Source: Tetracentron sinense (lineage: Eukaryota; Streptophyta; Magnoliopsida; Trochodendrales; Trochodendraceae). Taken from it: a DNA stretch of 64,000 nucleotides. Position numbers and translations under genes: made by a program. Shown piece by piece: positions 47,301 to 54,168 of this stretch. Location: NCBI GenBank assembly GCA_015143295.1, contig CM026560.1, forward strand, positions 2,916,501 through 2,980,500, in the 5' to 3' direction. The first letter of the stretch is position 1. The number at the start of each line of letters is the position of its first letter. Under the pieces are notes generated by a model, which ran no database searches, was not told the origin of the DNA, and was given only the letters and a program-made list of their open reading frames with translations.

Positions 47301-47353
47301 CCCTTCATGCAATCAGCCAAGCTGTGCAGGATTTGGAGCAGTTTACAGGGTGA
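12484..47353 (+). CDS. JMJ25: KDM3/JHDM2-type JmjC histone demethylase with WRC domain (JMJ25/IBM1 family), 12 exons
   Basis: Spliced gene of 1370 codons. Coding exons: 12484-13221, 13293-13408, 23031-23130, 23233-23374, 24102-24165, 24257-25010, 27552-27881, 30606-32129, 32555-32627, 32743-32828, 41127-41246, 47288-47353. All introns are GT-AG and the joined length (4113 nt) is a multiple of three with every split codon restored, which strongly supports the model. Domain order: WRC (C21, C31, C42, H45), lysine-rich linker with nuclear-localisation-like clusters, RING-like zinc finger (about 255-310), second Cys cluster (387-413), JmjC (about 570-1340). Fe(II) ligands are visible as His742-x-Asp744 and His1303. 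Members of this family remove methyl groups from histone H3 lysine 9 in the nucleus using Fe(II) and 2-oxoglutarate, and keep genes free of heterochromatin; activity here is inferred. The symbol marks the family; which of the JMJ24-JMJ29 paralogues is orthologous cannot be decided by eye. Confidence 0.93.
13293..13408 (+). CDS. JMJ25: JmjC gene exon 2: first half of RING-like zinc finger (aa 247-284)
   Basis: Acceptor CAACAG|GGG after a 71-bp intron. Encodes Cys-His-Gln-Cys, then Cys-Gly-Lys-Cys and Cys-x2-Cys pairs (C255, C258, C269, C272, C278, C281), the start of the RING-like finger typical of plant KDM3 proteins. The donor TG|GTAGTT splits a Trp codon completed by exon 3, 9.6 kb away. 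Confidence 0.92.
15510..16163 (-). pseudogene. LINE ORF2 reverse transcriptase core
   Basis: Two frames: 16163-15963 ([28 protein letters not shown]) and 15935-15510 ([27 protein letters not shown]). The first Asp of the catalytic pair is Asn. Confidence 0.88.
16328..16948 (-). pseudogene. LINE ORF2 endonuclease-RT linker
   Basis: 206-residue open stretch of ORF2 with [16 protein letters not shown] and, near the end, [13 protein letters not shown] (RT motif 0). It is the longest uninterrupted piece of this LINE. Confidence 0.88.
16901..17487. repeat. 293-bp tandem direct duplication of the LINE 5' end
   Basis: Units 16901-17193 and 17195-17487 both start CCCAAACCTAGTGCTA and end CATACA; about 95% identical by eye. 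Both encode the end of the endonuclease ([11 protein letters not shown]). Confidence 0.88.
17488..17648 (+). mobile_element. LINE 3' tail, plus strand
   Basis: The CTTTGGTTCATATTCTATGTG stretch and final A run (17641-17648) match the 3' UTRs of the other plus-strand LINEs here (compare 35900-36029). Confidence 0.5.
17852..18741. repeat. Dispersed repeat, longer copy
   Basis: AT-rich, with GTATCGGATCGATA-like motifs at both ends. The part at 18420-18741 is similar to 49495-49795 (shared ACTTGGCTAAGTGACTATGG type words). Possibly a non-autonomous DNA element; ends are not firm. Confidence 0.5.
18890..19950 (+). pseudogene. Decayed LINE reverse transcriptase, plus strand
   Basis: Readable patches: L-F-I-M-A-T-K-A-L (near 19130), V-D-D-T-R-F-F (near 19258-19278, RT catalytic pair kept) and L-L-G-C-R-I-D then Y-L-G-L-P-W-G (19717-19950). 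About 340 bp at 19371-19710 does not match a LINE and may be an insertion. Confidence 0.6.
20211..20302. repeat. 46-bp tandem duplication
   Basis: Two copies starting AGGTTTGTGGAATACC (20211 and 20257). Non-coding. The following 20303-20999 shows only AT-rich sequence. Confidence 0.8.
21000..21440. repeat. GAGTCG/CTCGGC-rich repeat
   Basis: ACTCGAAAAAAACTCGATTC at the left and CGAGTTGAGTCAACTCGCC at the right suggest a degenerate non-autonomous DNA element. A TA microsatellite lies near 21076. No TSD was found. Confidence 0.35.
21590..21835. repeat. MITE-like fold-back between two copies of ATTAGAATAGGTAGTCTA
   Basis: ATTAGAATAGGTAGTCTA occurs at 21601 and 21803; between them lie ACTATGGTTAA and TTAACTATAG motifs in opposing orientation, as in the unit repeated at 56538-57008. 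21836-22980 is AT-rich with nothing recognisable. Confidence 0.45.
23031..23130 (+). CDS. JMJ25: JmjC gene exon 3: second half of RING-like finger (aa 285-318)
   Basis: Acceptor ATATAG|G completes the split Trp; then Y-H-Q-M and the remaining zinc ligands C298, C301, C305, C307 and C310 in a CPFC...CNCKAC arrangement. Donor GAG|GTCGGT, phase 0. The family match continues exactly across the TE-filled intron 2. Confidence 0.92.
23233..23374 (+). CDS. JMJ25: JmjC gene exon 4 (aa 319-365)
   Basis: Follows a 102-bp intron (acceptor TTGTAG). Contains the helical segment [11 protein letters not shown] that follows the RING-like finger in plant KDM3 proteins. The donor CAAG|GTAGGC leaves one nucleotide of a Gly codon. 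Confidence 0.88.
23505..23925. repeat. Imperfect direct repeat in intron 4
   Basis: TTAAAACTTGGACAGCTAGA at 23508 and TTAAAACCTTGATGACTAGA at 23857 begin about 65-bp similar segments, flanking AT-rich DNA with a TA/TG microsatellite (23740-23775). Confidence 0.55.
24102..24165 (+). CDS. JMJ25: JmjC gene exon 5 (aa 366-386)
   Basis: Small 64-nt exon between ACAG|GG and CTG|GTAGGA. It completes a Gly codon and encodes a serine-rich stretch, then S-E-I-K and D-E-R-L-Y, ending in TG, which with the first base of exon 6 makes the first Cys of the next cluster. It is too short to stand out as an open frame but is needed to keep phase. Confidence 0.85.
24257..25010 (+). CDS. JMJ25: JmjC gene exon 6: second zinc cluster and start of JmjC domain (aa 387-638)
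   Basis: Begins with C-D-N-C, then H-x2-C-x2-C and C-x2-C-C (C387, C390, H398, C401, C404, C409, C412), a family-specific cysteine cluster. Further on come the conserved blocks [22 protein letters not shown] and H-F-Q-R-H-W, then [15 protein letters not shown], which opens the JmjC fold. Donor GAG|GTTAGT, phase 0. Confidence 0.93.
25011..25951. other. Intron 6, left part, nothing recognised
   Basis: Opens with a short TG microsatellite (25051-25066). Short open stretches here show no family motif and are read as chance. Confidence 0.5.
25952..26960. repeat. Degenerate tandem repeat in intron 6
   Basis: Units start at 25952 and 26102 (period 150, about 94% identical by eye). Three or more weaker copies follow (near 26390, 26595 and 26845), recognised by CATTTGATTACTTG..., ...ATCCTCTAACCCTA and AATTGCTTGAA. 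No coding capacity; a local minisatellite-like expansion. Confidence 0.75.
27552..27881 (+). CDS. JMJ25: JmjC gene exon 7: JmjC core with Fe(II) ligands His742 and Asp744
   Basis: 110 codons. Reads [19 protein letters not shown] and G-P-K-T-Y-I-A-Y-G, ending in L-H-C-D-M-S-D-A. The H-x-D of this last block supplies two of the three iron ligands, so the site looks catalytically competent. Acceptor ATGCAG|GTT, donor GCG|GTATGC, phase 0. Confidence 0.94.
27882..28940. other. Intron 7, left part, AT-rich
   Basis: No gene or clear element. A CATTTTGACATTTGCTATC-type duplication of a short AT-rich segment is visible around 28740-28900. Confidence 0.4.
28941..30147. mobile_element. Non-autonomous hAT-type element in intron 7
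   Basis: 1207 bp flanked by a perfect 8-bp TSD ATCCTTGC (28933-28940 and 30148-30155). Ends CAGTGTTGTCAAGGCG and CCTAACAATTATG are only weakly inverted. Holds a (GA)n run at 29304-29344 and no transposase. GAGGCG/CGCCTGAGGC words recur at both ends. Confidence 0.7.
29304..29344. repeat. (GA)n microsatellite
   Basis: Uninterrupted GA dinucleotide run of about 41 bp inside the intron 7 element; read on the other strand it gives a spurious Ser-Leu open frame. Confidence 0.95.
30148..30605. other. Intron 7, right part
   Basis: About 450 bp of unique-looking intron sequence up to the acceptor CTTAG at 30601-30605; a T-rich tract (TTTATTTATTTATTT) precedes it. No element seen. Confidence 0.5.
30606..32129 (+). 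CDS. JMJ25: JmjC gene exon 8: long acidic insertion within the JmjC domain (aa 749-1256)
   Basis: 1524-nt exon. The first residues (V-N-V-L-T-H-T) follow directly on the iron-binding block of exon 7, and the last 37 or so (from [10 protein letters not shown] to S-P-V-D-Q) return to the conserved JmjC fold. Between them lie about 430 residues rich in Glu, Asp, Ser, Thr and Gly with no recognisable domain, probably a disordered loop. A small basic stretch with repeated R-K-x-R-K-A-T (DNA 31603-31680) sits inside; it has the look of an AT-hook or localisation signal but lacks a clear GRP core. Donor CAG|GTTATA at 32130. Confidence 0.9.
32555..32627 (+). CDS. JMJ25: JmjC gene exon 9 (aa 1257-1280)
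   Basis: 73 nt between TACAG|GTT and TTTG|GTTAGT. Encodes [13 protein letters not shown], the conserved JmjC strand after the variable insert, and ends one base into a Gly codon. Confidence 0.92.
32743..32828 (+). CDS. JMJ25: JmjC gene exon 10: third Fe(II) ligand His1303
   Basis: 86 nt between TGTAG|GA and AAG|GTAAGT. Encodes [27 protein letters not shown]; the His of C-P-H-Q is the third iron ligand. Followed by an 8.3-kb TE-rich intron. Confidence 0.94.
33122..33230 (-). mobile_element. Short LINE 3' end, minus strand
   Basis: TTTTTTTTATCGGTAAAGCA followed by CTATATTATTGAAGG, like the reverse complement of the 3' UTR and tail of the other minus-strand L1 copies (compare 13988 and 54170). 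Severely truncated. Confidence 0.5.
33831..36029 (+). mobile_element. L1-type LINE, 5'-truncated, in intron 10
   Basis: Plus strand. Patches: [13 protein letters not shown] (near 34350), [12 protein letters not shown] (34863-34901, intact catalytic pair), Y-L-G-C-K-M-D, then C-terminal remnants, ending in TTACCAATAAAAAAAATA at 36012-36029. Frames are broken throughout. The start is uncertain; 33831-34290 may be the ORF1-ORF2 region. Confidence 0.78.
36030..37713. other. Intron 10, AT-rich spacer
   Basis: No coding signal. A CA-rich microsatellite lies near 36729-36750. 37520-37680 has GATTCATGAAT-like fold-back words related to those near 23580-23700 and 39580-39700, probably old MITE remains. 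Confidence 0.4.
37714..38954. mobile_element. Non-autonomous hAT-type element in intron 10
   Basis: 1241 bp. Left end TAGGGGTGTAAACGAGCC, right end CGGGTCGTTGATAGCCCTG (inverted, imperfect); 8-bp TSD ACAAGGAC / GTAAGGAC (6 of 8). Subterminal regions are full of AGCTCGGCTCG words in opposite orientation. No transposase. Confidence 0.72.
39407..39722. mobile_element. MITE, 316 bp, in intron 10
   Basis: Ends CATAGTGACAAAGTC and AATTTTGTTACTATG as inverted repeats, TSD ATTGCTAC / ATTACTAC (7 of 8), fitting hAT. Interior rich in AATTCG words. Non-coding. Confidence 0.75.
39760..40200. repeat. Repeat with multiple ACTAAAAACGAC words
   Basis: TTTATACTAAAAACGA occurs twice (near 39862 and 39992), with further related words in both orientations (for example TCACTTATAGTAAAAAATGA), as in subterminal repeats of CACTA-type elements. 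Ends and TSD were not found; identity is a guess. Confidence 0.35.
40201..41126. other. Intron 10, right part
   Basis: AT-rich, a CA/GT microsatellite near 40685-40720, no gene. Ends in the acceptor GCAACAG of exon 11. Confidence 0.45.
41127..41246 (+). CDS. JMJ25: JmjC gene exon 11: end of JmjC domain (aa 1310-1349)
   Basis: 40 codons between CAACAG|TCA and [24 protein letters not shown], then [10 protein letters not shown] and L-P-Q-N-H, all standard for plant KDM3 C-termini. Phase 0 on both sides. Confidence 0.93.
41247..42699. other. Intron 11, left part
   Basis: Mostly AT-rich. A GC-richer section (about 42040-42690) has gene-like composition, with an open stretch from 42557 reading [14 protein letters not shown] do not recognise it; it may be a decayed retroelement or captured gene fragment. 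Confidence 0.35.
42700..43166 (+). mobile_element. TRIM (terminal-repeat retrotransposon in miniature)
   Basis: Two direct LTRs, 42700-42934 and 42989-43166, both holding GGCAGCTTGCGTGATG and ending TTGCATCA or CTGCATCA, separated by only 54 bp. That interior begins with TGATATCAGAGCA (42938-42950), a Met-tRNA primer-binding site, and ends in a purine-rich tract (GGGGGTGATTAA). No protein. The TSD is not clear. Confidence 0.8.
43381..45950 (-). mobile_element. L1-type LINE in intron 11, with nested MITE
   Basis: Minus strand, tail as the T run at 43381-43391. Along its strand: RT part ([10 protein letters not shown] near 45780), [11 protein letters not shown] (45257-45439), [14 protein letters not shown] (44409-44657) and a zf-RVT part with [10 protein letters not shown] (43927-44322). 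A 60-bp segment near 44480-44590 is duplicated in tandem. Interrupted by the MITE at 44737-45153. Confidence 0.85.
44737..45153. mobile_element. hAT-type MITE inserted in the intron 11 LINE
   Basis: 417 bp with ends TAGGGATGGCAATATGGC and CCGTTGCCATCCCTA, 8-bp TSD CTCGAGAG / CTTGAGTG (6 of 8). GC-rich ends with GGGGCGGGGCGG words. LINE sequence continues on both sides. Confidence 0.8.
46330..46576 (+). mobile_element. Possible LINE 3' tail, plus strand
   Basis: Composition and the phrase order ...GGTGATCTTTGTATGTAC... then TACTGATATAAAAAGAATG resemble LINE 3' UTRs of this window. Weak. Confidence 0.35.
46577..47287. other. Intron 11, right part
   Basis: AT-rich; a 75-bp segment with TGAAACGGACA...GTGATGGATTATGGAA is present twice (about 46640-46690 and 46785-46830). 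No gene. Confidence 0.45.
47288..47353 (+). CDS. JMJ25: JmjC gene exon 12: C-terminal tail and stop (aa 1350-1370)
   Basis: Acceptor GAACAG|GTA gives [21 protein letters not shown] then TGA at 47351-47353. K-K-M-T-L is the usual last block of this family. The stop overlaps a good donor (GG|GTGAGT at 47350), so a further exon with a different C-terminus is possible. Confidence 0.82.
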   Translation, partial: VKKMTLHAISQAVQDLEQFTG

Positions 47354-47734
47354 GTGAAATTTTAAGCGCATGCATATGAAAGTTGTAGAATAAGCTTACA
47401 TTTTACTCTTTTTTTATGCCTGCACTGCTCTCTATTAGGTTCTTGTGTCTACAGTTGTCAGTTCTCTAATTGATCCCTAAATTGTATTAGCAATTCCAAT
47501 ATTGGCTGAAAAAGGGAAACTTACATCCAACCAAAATCAAGTTGATTTAACAGAGCCTCGAAACCATTGTTCAGTACATTTAAAATTTTTTTAAGTATAG
47601 GTAGATAACCGTTGGAGCTACCTGAGCTGGCATGCTCATTTTTTTGCATCAGGCTTGGCTGCTTGGGTGTTTTCTTCTTTTCTATGCATTTGTCTTTGGG
47701 TCAGAGAAGCTTGAGAGGAACTTGTTCATAAAGA

Positions 47735-48420
47735 TTTTTTTATATATCGGGTGTCTTAATTGATCAAAGAGATTGCAAGCAATTTATGGAGATGTAAACT
47801 AAAAATAGTAACTAAAACATTAACTGGCAGGGAATGAAACTAAGGATAGAAACGATAAAAACATGCAACAGGTGTAACAGCTAAAAAAATCTGGCTTCTC
47901 ACAACAAGATATCTCCCAGTTCCTCCCTCAACTGAATAAGTGACCACCATTCCACAATCGACCGCTGTATCCGAGCTAAAATCCATAGACTTGAAGAAGA
48001 GGAATTGCCAAAGACGTGACTATTCCTCTCCTTCTAGATGAACCACAAGATAGCTCTAAGCAAAATAGTCTAGATTGCTTCCTTAGCATCCACTGGTATT
48101 GTCAATTTCCAATCTGAAAGAAACTTAGAAAGGAAGATGAGAAGACTCAATCCACACCTAACCGAGATAAGAAGAAACCCTAAATCCCAAAGACAATCGG
48201 ACGATGCAATTATAAATGTTCTATTGACTCTTCCTCGAGTAGACGTAAATAATAGCGCTTTGTCATACTCCACTCTCTACTCTTAAGTGATCATTCATAA
48301 GAATCTTATTCAGGGCTGTAGAACAAAGGAAGAAAGATACTCTAGATGGTATGTGGGTAGACCAGACAACCTTGTGTGGAAATGAGGGTGAAGGTACAGA
48401 GACAAAGGACCGTAAAAATA
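47735..48420 (-). mobile_element. LINE 3' part, minus strand
   Basis: T run at 47738 followed by reverse-strand L1 3' sequence; the frame 48273-48070 corresponds to the zf-RVT region. 5'-truncated. 47354-47734 is unassigned 3' flank of the JmjC gene. Confidence 0.6.
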
Positions 48421-48714
48421 ATATTATTGAATTTTGGTAACTTTTTAGGGATTAGGTCAAAATTTCAACTTTTAATTTTAAATGATAAAGTATTTCTCAA
48501 ATATTAAAATTTTATAAATAAACTATATCAAAATATTTCCAAAACCCAAAAGTCCGTCAAATTTTTTTTATATTTTAGTCTTCGAAAATATTTTCATTTA
48601 CAGGGTAAAAAGTTAACTAATAGTGTAATAGTTCAGCATAAAAAGACTTACATTCAAGTTTATAATTTATGGGTGTATTTAATACATTATTATTTAACTC
48701 ACCCTTGCGTCCTT

Positions 48715-49490
48715 GGTTCAGAGATGAGAGACTTTGGTCTAGAGGCAACAATGGGCGATTCTCAGTTCGATCACTATTACATTCCTTAGAGCCATTTAGT
48801 TCCTCCTTGTTATTTTCCTCACAAGCTGGTTTTGAATCCTGAAATTCCTTCTAAGGTTTCTTTCTTCTTATGGAATGCATCATTGAATAAAATTCTAACT
48901 TGTGATCATTTGAAAAGTAGAGGGTGGAGGATGACAAACAGTTGTTATTTGTGCCTACAGGCGGAAGAATCAGTGTACCATTTGCTCTTGCATTGTCCAA
49001 TGACAAGTGGGATTTGGGGTTTTTTCCTCCTCAAAGTGGGCATGGAATAGGTCTTTCCTTCTTCATTTCTTAGCTTCCTATCTTACTGATTAATGGGGTG
49101 GAAGGATAATGTTCGGAAAAGTATTTGGTGGGTGCTTCCTGGTGCTAAAGTGTGGTGCATTTGGAAAGAGAGAAACTGAATAGTTTTCGATAACTCTCCT
49201 TCTCCGGTCTCATGCATTTCTTCGCGCATTTGCTGGTTAGTACTTGAATGGTGCTCCATTCGACAAAATGGGGAGGAGGTGGGACAATTATTGGCTTGAG
49301 GAGTTGAGGCTTGCTTTAGCTATTTCTTCTTTTCTCTTTTTCTAATGGTGGGGGGCACATACCTGTGGATATCTATGATTCCTTACTTTCCTTTTCTGGG
49401 TTTACTTACTTGTAAACTCTTCTTATTGTATTGCTTATTTATTTTTTATTTTTTTATATATATTCTTTTGATTACCAATCAAAAACTCTA
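48715..49490 (+). pseudogene. LINE zf-RVT C-terminal part
   Basis: Reads [10 protein letters not shown], then [23 protein letters not shown] and E-S-V-Y-H-L-L-L-H-C-P (48832-49050): the zinc-binding zf-RVT domain that ends plant L1 ORF2. Followed by 3' UTR to 49490 (GATTACCAATCAAAA). Confidence 0.85.
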
Positions 49491-49494
49491 GACT

Positions 49495-49795
49495 ATATTT
49501 CCTATACTTGACTAAGTGACTATGGTTTGTATTTTTATTTCTGTTTATCAGTACGCACACTAATAAAATTCTGAACTCTCATATGTATGGTTATAAATGT
49601 AGTTGAGAGTCTTCATTTAGTTTGTTTTTAGCTTATATTTGCATTGAAAAAAGTTTTATACAAGGTATCCAAGTTTTTTCTTGTGTATCCACGCATTTTC
49701 TTAGCATATCCTGATTTTTTCCGCTGTATCCATCTAATACGTATCTTGTTTTGGACTTATCGATATGACATCCGATACTGATATTTTGAACCATG
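49495..49795. repeat. Dispersed repeat, shorter copy
   Basis: Matches the right third of 17852-18741 (ACTTGACTAAGTGACTATGG, then TTTAGCTTATATTTGCAT and CCGATACTGATATTTTGA). Same orientation. Confidence 0.6.
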
Positions 49796-49859
49796 GGTTA
49801 ACTTGGATATATTTTCTCAAAAATAAATTTAAAATTTGCGAAGTTTATGGAATTCCATT

Positions 49860-51912
49860 TTAAACTCAAAAGGATTAAGACGTGTTTCTTCGGTGTCTTT
49901 CTCCATTCTTATTAATGGGAGCCTGACCGTATATTTTTAGAGTTCCAAGGAGGACATGCAAGGGGATCCCATATCACCATTGATTTTTATTCTAGTGGCA
50001 AAGGCTATGAGTAGAATGTTGTCTAGAGTGAATGGACAGCTGTTTGAGGGCTTCTCGATAGGGCAAGAGAATTTGATTATCTCCCATCTCTAGTTCACGG
50101 ATGATACTTTGGTATTTTGCGGAGTGTTTAGGCGTCAGTTGGTTAATATCCGTTGTCTGTTTAGATGTTCGAAGTAGTCTAAGGGCTAGAAATCAACTTG
50201 TTCAAAAGTGAGATTATAGCGATAGGAGAAGTTCCAAACCTAGGGCACCTAGTGGCTTGTTTAGGATGCAAATACTTCCTTCAGTGTACCTAGGTATGCC
50301 GTTAGGATTAGGCTTTGAGTCTAAAGAGGTGTGGGCTCCGGTGTTGGAAGGGTAGTATGTAGATTGGCCGGATGGAAATCTGCTCTTGTCTAAAGAGGCA
50401 AAACTAACCCTAATCAAAAGCACTCTGAGTAGTCTTCCTACATATTTCTTGTCTACCATCCCTTAATCGGTAGCAGCCAAGCTAGAGAAAACGTAGGGAT
50501 TTTCTTTGGCACGAGATGGGGAATAGGTTTTTAGTGTCACTTAGTGCCATGGGATCAAATTTGTTGGCCAACAAAAAGTGGCGGTCTAAATTTGAAGGCA
50601 TTAATGTTAATCAATAAGGCATTGCTTGGAAAATGGGTATGACATTTCAGGGAAGAGAGTGCGAGTTTGTGGAGGTCGGTGATAATTGCCAAATATGGGG
50701 AGATGTCCTATTTTTTTTGCTCGGTTAACCACAAGAACACACACACTATACTCAACACATGCACCCAAATACACAAATATAGGGAGACTTCTTGTTGGGT
50801 TCCGAGAGATGTTAAAAGCTTGCATGGGGTGAGTTTGTGGAAAGGCATTATGACAATGACCTATCCACTCTTAGCTGGCACAAGGTTTAAGGTGAGAGAT
50901 GATTCATGGGTAAGATTTTGGAGGGATTTGTGGTGTGGAGCATCGAAGTTTAAGGATGATTTTGACAATTTTTTCATCCTAGCCATTGATAGGAATGCAC
51001 TATAGCAGATTATATTATTTGTCATTCAGAAGGGGTTGTATGGTGCCCGAGGTTGAGACGAGCTTTGAATGATCGGGAAATTGACTATCTTGGGTGCCTT
51101 TTAGCTCGCTTAAGTTCTTCCCACCAAACCTACAAGGTAGAGAGGCACTAGGATTTGGTCTATAGACAACAAGAGTCAATTTTCTGTGAGATCATTTCTT
51201 CATTCCCTCAGTGTGGCCCTTTCAAGCTCCTTTCCTATGCGGAATCCGGGAATTCATCTAAGGTATCTTTCTTACTCTGGGACGCTACTTGGAATAAAAT
51301 CCTAACTTGTAACTATTTGAAAAGTAGAGGTTGGAGAATGACTAATCGTTGTTACATTTGCCAGCAAGAGGAAGAGTCCGTGGACCACTTGCTCTTGCAT
51401 TGTCTTATTACGACGGGAATCTGGGGTCATTTTTATTATTATCTCGAGTGGGTATGAAATGGGTCTTCGCTTCTTCCTTTAATAATTTTTCTTGTTGGTC
51501 TTCGGTTAGTATGGACAAAGCTCGAAAACGGTTTGGTTATTTCTCCCAGGTGCAATATCGTGGACAGTATGGAAGGAGAGAAATTCGAAAGTTTTCGAAG
51601 ACTCTCACACACCTCCCTCTTGTATTTGCGTGAGAATTAAGTCCCTTATACTGGATTGGAATGCAACTAGTACAGGGGGAGGGGACTTGGGTGGTTTGTT
51701 GGGGTGAGACTCTTTTTGTGTAGGAGGCCATGGTTGTTACATCGAACCCATCATGTAATGCCTTTTCTCCTCACCACTTGGTTCTTGTTCAAGTTTCTAT
51801 TTCTTTCATTTTCTTAGCTGAGTTTATGTGCTTGTAAACTCGCTGTGAGCTCTTTGGTCTTTTGCATCAAACTTATATATGTTATGAGATGTGCTTTACC
51901 AATTAAAATAAA
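49860..51912 (+). mobile_element. L1-type LINE, RT to poly-A
   Basis: Plus strand. P-L-I-F-I-L-V-A-K-A-M-S-R-M-L-S near 49985, D-D-T-L-V-F-C near 50100, K-A-L-L-G-K-W near 50615, D-S-W-V-R-F-W-R-D-L-W near 50905, then zf-[21 protein letters not shown] (51340-51410). Ends TTACCAATTAAAATAAAAAT at 51896. Broken frames. Confidence 0.83.
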
Positions 51913-51989
51913 AATTCAAAATCTTTTGTTTTCGTAGTGATGGTGGTGGAGAGCTTTCTTTTTTGTTTAGTTCTTTTTGTTTTTTCACG

Positions 51990-52110
51990 GTAAATCAAGC
52001 AATAGTTTTTTGTCCACGTACACCTAACCAAAACAGTATTGCAGAATGAAAACATCACCAGATTGTTGAAGCCGGTTTATCTTGTTATAGCATTATTTAA
52101 ATTGCTAGAT
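51990..52110 (+). pseudogene. copia integrase fragment, left of the nested insertion
   Basis: Encodes P-N-Q-N-S-I-A-E, a stop, then H-H-Q-I-V-E-A-G-L, the copia Q-N-G-I-A-E-R-K-H-R-H-I-V-E block (integrase Glu). The reading continues at 58200 after removing the LTR element. Confidence 0.72.
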
Positions 52111-52611
52111 TGATGTATGACGAAAATCAAAGAAACCCAACACTAATGAATCAAAACAACTTCATTGATAAATAGCGATATAAATTACATTAGAAACATA
52201 GGAGAATACGAGGAATCACTGAACCCAAGGAGAGGAATCACTCAACTCTCAAATTGATATATGGGGAATCACTCACCCAAGGAGATGAATCACTCGACTC
52301 TCAGGAAAGAGGCTAACAAGCACTCAAACAATGACCGAAATTGTATTCAAAATAAATTGATCACTCCCATCACACTACATATTCTTTTTAATCTGACACA
52401 AAAATCTGCTACCATTAATGTTTTGGAAATCGAAAACATCAACTTCCCATATGAACGGTTCCTAAGTAACAAAACATGGGAAACTAACACCTATTAAATA
52501 ACTTTAATAAGAGGTTTTTGGTCTTCCTTCATGGGTTGTTCCAGCCGTAGGCTTTTCTTTTATGGGCTTTTCATGGGCTGTATTTTTTTTATTGTTTCTT
52601 GGACTGCATCA
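52111..52611 (-). repeat. 3' LTR of the PHD-carrying element
   Basis: 501 bp, TGATGTATGACG to GGACTGCATCA. Contains an internal short duplication (GGAATCACTCAACCCAAGG-like, three times around 52210-52300). Homologous to 53762-53915 and 57861-58194. Confidence 0.88.
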
Positions 52612-53761
52612 TTCCCTCGTCCTTCAAAAGAACTCGTCTCCGAGTTTGGGTGATTTTGATGATTAAAAATATCTCCCAAACCTTGACATTCTTCGCAAAA
52701 CCCAAAATACGAACTCATCATGGTTAAGAATGTTGTCCATACAATAACGATGTCGAACTTCTTTACCACAATCAAAACAATATACAAACAACTCTGACCA
52801 TCCCCTATCCCCACATTGTTGACATACGAGTTGCGATTGGATGGACTCTTCTTGATTGATGAGTTAAAATTGGATGGGCTCTTCTTGATTGACTCCGGCA
52901 ATTACATTGGATCCGACCGACTCATGATCGGAATCATATGTAGCTTCAATAGGCTCCATAGCTGAATCATAAATGTCCATATCGGGATCGACTGGTAGAT
53001 TAAGATTGATCCTCCTTCATTACTTGAAATTTTAAGGCAATTACATTGGATCCGACCAACTTATGATCAGAATCATACTTAGCTTCAATAGGCTTTATAT
53101 TTGAATCATAAATGTCCTTATCGGGATCGATTGATAGATTAACTATGATCCTCCTTCATTACTTGAAATATCAATTATTTCAAAATCTTTTTTTTTCAAG
53201 TCACTATCATGACAAATAATGTCAAGAGTAGGAGAAGATTTCTTTGAATCAGATTCTTTTCCATCCAATTCATTGATGGAAAAATAATTTATTTCCTACT
53301 TAGTTCGTCATTCCATTCCACATCTTGTATTTCCACATTTTTTTTGTTGCTGATTTTTTTAGGAGATCTGATGGACCCTCATGCCTAGCTAGCATCCAAT
53401 CCTTTGACGTATGATACCTTCTTCGTCGTCATAAACATCAAAGATAGGCGATGATTCAAGCAACATACCTTGGTCTTCATGGCCCAACATGCGCCTCTTC
53501 TTAATGGGTAGCTCTCCTTTGTTTGACATAGAGATTTGACACAAATTTTTGGATGATAGCAAACAGCCGAAACACTCTTCGGTAAAGCGGCAAAATCTTC
53601 CTCTAGGAAACTCCGATTAATGCACCGTTTGTTGTGTTAGAAACTAGACTTCAAGAGCTTTTAACAATGTATGGCACTCAACGTGAAACTTTTTGAGCAT
53701 AATCAATTTTGGCCAAAAATAGAAGTCAAATTCAGGGTCTGCAACTTGCTCTGATACCACT
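52612..53761 (-). pseudogene. Internal region with broken PHD finger
   Basis: Minus strand, about 52690-52826: Cys-x2-Cys (V-C-Q-Q-C-G-D), Cys-x2-Cys (Y-C-F-D-C), His-x2-Cys (R-H-R-Y-C), then in the next frame Cys-E-E-Cys preceded by Trp, i.e. the full C4HC3 ligand order of a PHD finger with a +1 shift in a T run near 52702-52705. PHD fingers read histone H3 tails in the nucleus. The rest is Ser/Glu/Asp-rich with stops. Similarity is to host PHD proteins by motif only; a chance match over eight ligands plus the Trp is unlikely. Confidence 0.62.
53748..53759 (-). other. Primer-binding site (Met-tRNA)
   Basis: Minus strand reads TGGTATCAGAGC, a perfect match to the usual plant site, two bases from the LTR. 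Confidence 0.85.
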
Positions 53762-53915
53762 TGATGCATGACGAAAATCAAAGAAATACAACACTTATGA
53801 ATCAAAGCAACTCCATTGATAAATAGGGAGAGAATTTACATTAGAAACATAGGAGGATATGGGGAATCACTCAACCCAAGGAGAGGAATCACTCAACTCT
53901 CAAATGGATATATGG
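53762..53915 (-). repeat. 5' LTR of the PHD-carrying element, outer piece
   Basis: TGATGCATGACG start; homologous to the first 150 bp of 52111-52611; breaks off at GATATATGG where a large insertion begins. Its remainder is at 57861-58194. Confidence 0.85.
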
Positions 53916-54168
53916 ACCTTTCCAAAGTTGTCCCCTGGATCTCAATTCCAAATTAGACTCCTAAGCAAGGTGTTAAAATTCAACTCAATTCGGTAAACTT
54001 CGGCCGAATTGAATCGACCATCGAAACAAAATCAACATGTAATTTAAAAATCCAGGAATTCGTGATGCACTTCGGTTAACTTCGGTAGACTTCGATCGAA
54101 ACGAAAAATTTTAGTAGAAAAAAATACTTCGGTGGAAGTCCAATGAAGTTTACATAAACTCAAATCAA

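Noticed and set aside
52690..52830. A functional host PHD-finger gene
   Set aside because: It is enclosed by LTRs with a primer-binding site and has a frame break and stops, so it is TE cargo, not an intact gene.
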